Shown here: piece after piece, positions 59,740 through 64,000 of the stretch
How the letters are laid out: the number at the start of each line of letters is the position of its first letter
Position numbering within the stretch: the stretch's first letter is position 1
Source: Nymphalis io
Taxonomy: Eukaryota > Arthropoda > Insecta > Lepidoptera > Nymphalidae
DNA length: 64,000 nt
Reading direction: 5' to 3'
Assembly: GCF_905147045.1 (NCBI RefSeq)
Contig: NC_065890.1
Span: 682,001-746,000, forward strand
Notes under the pieces: model-generated
The model's database searches: none
Seen by the model: the letters and a program-made list of their open reading frames with translations, nothing else
Told to the model about the DNA's origin: nothing
Made by a program: the position numbers and the translations under genes

Positions 59740-62723
59740 CTAAGCAGTGGTCGGAGGCGGGGAAGTTGCTTTGTCAGCATGCGTGTCGTCCTCCTCTCCC
59801 TCGTCCTCTCCCTCTCCCTCCAGTTCTCCGTCGCCTTCCCCTTCCGCGTCTCCATCTCCCTCCCCTTCCCCGTCTGCTGATCCGGCTTCCCCTTTCCCTT
59901 CTTCGATGTTATCGTTTGTGGCGTCGACGCTCTCATCGATTGTTTCGTCTTTAGTGTCATGGCGCTTCTGAAATAAGTTAAATAACAAATTCTGAAAATT
60001 GACAATCATATACAAAGTTCTGATACCCCAGAACTACATCCCTCGCAACCTAGGTGTTCTTTTAAGGTGTGGTTGTGTAATTAGCACAGGGAATTAATGC
60101 TATTGTAACCATGGCTAATTAGCTAACTTGTAATTTACAAAGGGGGCGTGTTAATCAATTCATGGTATTCTACAACTACGTATAATTTGTTAATTGCTAA
60201 ATGAGACTGCAAACTAGCTATCGATTAATCCATCATTAAGTAAGGCAAATTGGTAAAAGCGACGGTTAGTCGTGTTGATGGACGGATGTCTGACCATACC
60301 ATGGGTGTGGTAAGAGCTGACCAAGGGGGCATCCCTACCACCTAACTACTCGTATAATGGCGTGGAAAAAATCCACCAGCTAAAATATTCTCTATAAGGA
60401 TTGACTTAAGGCATTCGAGCAATTTATACATACGGAGACTCAGAATATTTGTGATATGTGTATCGAATGACAAAATAAAAGTAGCCCTGCAGGGTTCTTT
60501 TGCAGTGGAAATAATAAATGGATGCTCGAAAATTTGTCTAATAATTAATTGCAAAATTTGCGTACTTTTTAAAATAAACTTATAATAATATAATTTAAAT
60601 TTTTTCGTCCTATAAATAGGTACTGTTATTTAAAATGGACAGCTCTTACTAATTATATCAGCAAAATATAATAAATGACTCAAAATAATGGCAAGACCTT
60701 TTTCTTCTTTTTGGTCTTCGGTTTCGGCTTGTGCTCTGGTTCACTATATCCTGGTGGAAAGAACCTTTCACATTCCTCGGCTCCCACTACAGTGTCCTCG
60801 CTAACATGCAAAGGTCCCAATGTCATCAATTCTTCTGGTGGACCTTCTGGTGGAATATCTTTAGGGTCCGCCAAAGCTGGCTCCGCTACGCCAACGGCTA
60901 TCATTAGAACTATTGTCTCGCAACTGGGAATATTAAAAGAAAAGCTTATAGCAAATATTTTATCGGTAGGGTTTTTACTGGTTTTTGGGTATTTCTCAGA
61001 AGGAAGGGACCTATGCAGGATCGATTGGGTGAATACCACCCCACTCATCAGTTATTCTGCCGCTAAACATCAATACTTCGTTTTGTGGTCTGGTTTAAAA
61101 GTGAGTGAACCAGTGTATTTATAATAGTCAAAAGGGACATAATATCCTATAGCATTGACGGTGTACCGATGACTTTATTCTGCTGTGTACTGTGCATCTT
61201 TTTAAAAATATATTTAAATGAAAAAAAAAACATTTTGGTAGTGACGTATTTCAGTAATGTTATCGATAAAAATACTTTCAGATGAGGGGGAGCTACGTTT
61301 CTCTTAATTGAAAGAAATTGATTTGATTATTGAAGACATGAGAACTTACTAATCTTTCTCCACCCTATCCTCGTATTTTTCAACTGTCTTACAGAGCAGT
61401 TTAGGGTCTTCAACATTCGCGTCAGCAAAGAATCCATAGCGAATAATTCTATTTTTCAACTTAGCTGTAGATGCCATAGTCAACACTGCTCTGCGCTGCC
61501 ATGCTCCGAATATCATTGCGATGTGTGGTGGATCTGGTGACGCAGGGGGTTCCACTAAGCCACCTACCAACTAAGAGACAATGAAAATTTATTATTATAC
61601 ACTCTTTTTGACTATTAACTACGTAGACTATACGATACAAAGTAAAAGTTATAAAATGCTACCTTCGGAAATAATAAATCTAGTATGGAGGCTCGCTGGT
61701 GTCGATCTGCGGGCACAAATAAACCCGGTATACCATTAGCTTTCAATTCCTCTGATGGAATCTTCTTTGCTTGTTCATCGTCCGTTTCCAAACCATCCCC
61801 AAAGAGAGTTCGACGGGCTATTTCTGGAAGAGTGATGTGTTACGTAACAAACTGTTATTGATCATTTTTTCTTAGAAAATTTTGATAAGCAAACTTTTTT
61901 ATCCTTTCCAATATCCTTACCAATTATATTTCCCTCTCTATCTGGTAATTTTTTTAACAGCAAGGCCAGTGACGGTCTCTCAATAAGCGTCGCTATTGCC
62001 TCGGCGTTTTCGAACTCTGGGTCTTCCATTGCGAGTATTCTTGCTCCATGCTTGCCGAGTACAAGTGGGCATTTATCCGCGACTAGAACACCTGTGTTTT
62101 AATATTATACTATGAATAACTAAAAGTCGTAGGTTTGTATGCCATTATTTTTTTTTAAACTACAAACTTCGTACCATAAGGTTCGAGGGCGTCAGACACT
62201 TTCCTAAGGTTCTTCTGTGCGTGTGGCATCATAAGTGCGGGACAAACTTCACTAAAATGTATCTCAAGACGTTTAGCTCTTGACTCTCGTCTCAATGTTC
62301 TCGCCATCTCGGCTGCGACGGCTTCTTTCTCTCGACGTTGCTGATTTAGCTTTTCTTGAGCTAATGCCACCTCCTGTAAAAATAGTATACAATATATGAA
62401 TAAAAGTCTAGAAAATACATGAAAGTTAAACCTCTGATTTGTATGTTTGTCATTTTGTATTTCTTATAAATAAATAATTGGTGTTTGATGAAGACTCATA
62501 ATATAATAGTCATTATAAATCTTATTCAAATATGAAGAGTTCGGTGCTGATAAAATATAAATTTAAATTTCACCTGTTCAGGTGGCGTAAGTTCGTGAGG
62601 TGCTCGTTTGGGTCGTTCGCGTTCTCCTTTCTTCACCAACTCCTCGTTTTGGAGCTCCTCAACGATAGTGCGAGCTAAGCGTGGAGCGTCGGCACCAAAT
62701 ACGACATTTATCAATTGCCCTCC
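59740..62723 (-). CDS. TXNDC/NME8-like protein, 5' end not found
   Basis: Seven exons are seen on the minus strand: 62574-62723, 62175-62373, 61921-62091, 61663-61823, 61350-61570, 60698-60923 and 59740-59967, in agreement on phase, 451 aa in total. The first visible residues, GGQLINVVFGADAPRL, match the end of the thioredoxin fold in TXNDC3/TXNDC6 (NME8/NME9) proteins; the thioredoxin exon itself, with its Cys-x-x-Cys, lies outside or was not found. A charged linker follows, then NDK-like segments (HFSEVCPALMMPHAQKNLRK, AIATLIERPSLALLLKK, GLFVPADRHQRASILDLLFP). I see no N-x-x-H-G-S-D motif, so nucleoside diphosphate kinase activity is unlikely. The C-terminus is a Lys-rich block and then an acidic Glu/Gly/Asp tail of about 75 residues. 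Family members belong to axonemal (sperm flagellum) structures, which is an inference here. It converges on diablo, with about 400 bp between stops. Confidence 0.85.
61030..61160 (-). repeat. SINE-like family B, degenerate
   Basis: CCACTCATCAGTTATTCTGC and GTGAGTGAACCAGTGTATTT show the family pattern with many changes. It lies between exons at 61350 and 60923 of the NME8-like gene. Confidence 0.6.
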
Positions 62724-64000
62724 CTGGAAGCGAAAACGAATATTGTAAGTTTAAGAAAAGTTGATAGGTTGATAGTTCTATAGCGAATTTAAGGAGGATG
62801 ACGAGTTTGATTGCAATAAAGATGACAAAAACTTGTGGCATTGTTACCACTCAAACTACTAACATATGAAGCAAGGTACGTGTATGATTTGATCGTCAGC
62901 TTTGAATTGGTAATTAAACTTTATTTTTTTATTTATATTTTAAGTGGGGGTCACTTTGCTAACAGCTCCGTACGATTAACGAACGGTCGCCTCACGTTTT
63001 CAGTTATCCTACATATTTTGCATTTTAGTATACCGGCTTAAATGGTGAGTGAGCCAATCTAATTACAGGCACAAGAGACATTTCATACACATTGACGGGG
63101 TAAGGAGTGGATTATACTTGCAGTAATAGTGTTCATGTCTAAAGGTGATATACTAATACGATTGTATGCTTTTTAATTTTAAAAAACAAAAAAGATGGCG
63201 AGGTTTTCATTTCGTGTTACTAACATCAGGAATGTAACGTTTACCAACTTAATATACCTGGTGTTTTCATTATTGAATTGAAAATTGAAATGATATGAAT
63301 TAACACATAGCACAAGACGGTCCTTTTTTATTTACAAAATAGTTCCCGGTCGTAGCTTCACCCGCGCTTTATCGGGGAGGTGTTACATATCCTATGTTCT
63401 TTTTTGTACCCATAACAAAGTGTATGCAACATTTTATAATGATAAATTGAGTAGTTAAGACGTGAAAGAGTGACAATGAAATTAACACACTAGCATTTAT
63501 AATATTATATAATTCACACATACATATATAAGTAAAATAATTGTTGGCGTTCAGGAATGGTTGTGGTTGAAAAAAATGCCTTATCATTTATGTTATTTTC
63601 ACAAGCTAGTTTGGTCGATATCGTCCACATCCGTGCCATTCCACCGTATAACATCCACATGTTCTATAAATAACGTTTATATATATACATACATACATGT
63701 GCAAATAACGTTTTACACGATAACATGACTTTGATTTATAATCCTTATTTGTATACATATAACGTTCAATTTTCTTAAGCAATTAACTAATAAATACTTT
63801 TGGTAGCAAAAGTTTCGGATTAATTCTAAAATGCTAATAGTTTTACTTTCAAGGTTTGAGCATGTTAATTGCATTGTTTTAGAATTTAAGTGTACATATA
63901 TTTCATTTTATTCCTTATTTATTTGGAAATACGTTAAATCGAAAACTACAGTCTAGAAGTAATTATTGCGTATGCCTCAGATTAAACTCTGTGGTCAGAC
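62724..64000. other. Right-hand edge, AT-rich
   Basis: This should be the intron upstream of the first visible NME8-like exon. A degenerate family B fragment is at about 63028-63090 (GGTGAGTGAGCCAATCTAAT). I searched both strands by eye for a thioredoxin active-site exon (W-C-G-P-C) and did not find one. Confidence 0.5.
63028..63090 (-). repeat. SINE-like family B, short degenerate fragment
   Basis: The blocks TGGTGAGTGAGCCAATCTAA and TTACAGGCACAAGAGACAT match the middle of family B. Confidence 0.55.

Noticed and set aside
60675..61124. Plus-strand 149-codon frame
   Set aside because: It is antisense to the NME8-like exon at 60698-60923 and continues into a SINE-like fragment; no domain is present.
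63600..63672. Minus-strand candidate terminal exon after a TTTATAG acceptor-like site
   Set aside because: The short frame has no family match, no convincing partner exon and no clear poly(A) signal.
1..64000. CRISPR arrays, operons and bacterial-type systems
   Set aside because: No regularly spaced direct repeats or polycistronic gene layout; the intron-rich genes and repeats are animal.

Overview
The window looks like nuclear DNA of a lepidopteran, probably a butterfly. It has AT-rich introns and intergenic DNA, GC-rich exons, insect-type gene structures, and many tRNA-derived and poly(A)-tailed SINE-like repeats and non-LTR retrotransposons of lepidopteran type. Splice sites were placed by eye from GT/AG signals, reading-frame continuity and family resemblance. 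No transcript data were available.

Nine protein-coding genes can be supported. From left to right: a small orphan coiled-coil gene (1753-3475, minus); a complete SLC25 mitochondrial carrier of the Bmcp/UCP5 type in six exons (8554-14775, minus); three paralogous four-helix MARVEL (CMTM-like) membrane protein genes, each with three coding exons (15847-16602 plus, 21227-24996 minus, 29023-34561 plus); a 69-codon IFI6/IFI27 (ISG12)-like gene nested antisense in intron 1 of the third MARVEL gene (30146-30355, minus), with two palindromic kappaB-like sites just upstream; a 14-exon Cog4, Golgi tethering complex subunit (38512-51363, minus); diablo/KLHL20, a BTB-BACK-Kelch Cul3 adaptor with two possible C-termini (54053-59343, plus); and a 5'-incomplete TXNDC/NME8-like gene (59740-62723, minus) that converges on diablo.

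Mobile DNA is prominent. Cog4 carries two sense-oriented LINEs. One is close to full length, with an intact 988-codon ORF2 (44.4-49.08 kb). The other is a dead copy inserted six bases past a splice donor, which inflated an intron of about 77 nt to about 2.8 kb. MARVEL gene 3 intron 1 holds a 5'-truncated Jockey-like element with a 10-bp target-site duplication, inserted into an older dispersed repeat. Three SINE-like families (called A, B and C here) recur through the window, including one B-into-A nesting. A foldback/MITE-like element lies near 6.8-7.0 kb.

Functionally the genes are an ordinary mixture: mitochondrial transport, membrane proteins, Golgi trafficking, ubiquitin ligase adaptor and an axonemal-type protein. 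The points most worth following are the kappaB-like promoter of the nested ISG12-like gene, the alternative PDZ-ligand C-terminus of diablo, and the splice-site-adjacent LINE in Cog4.
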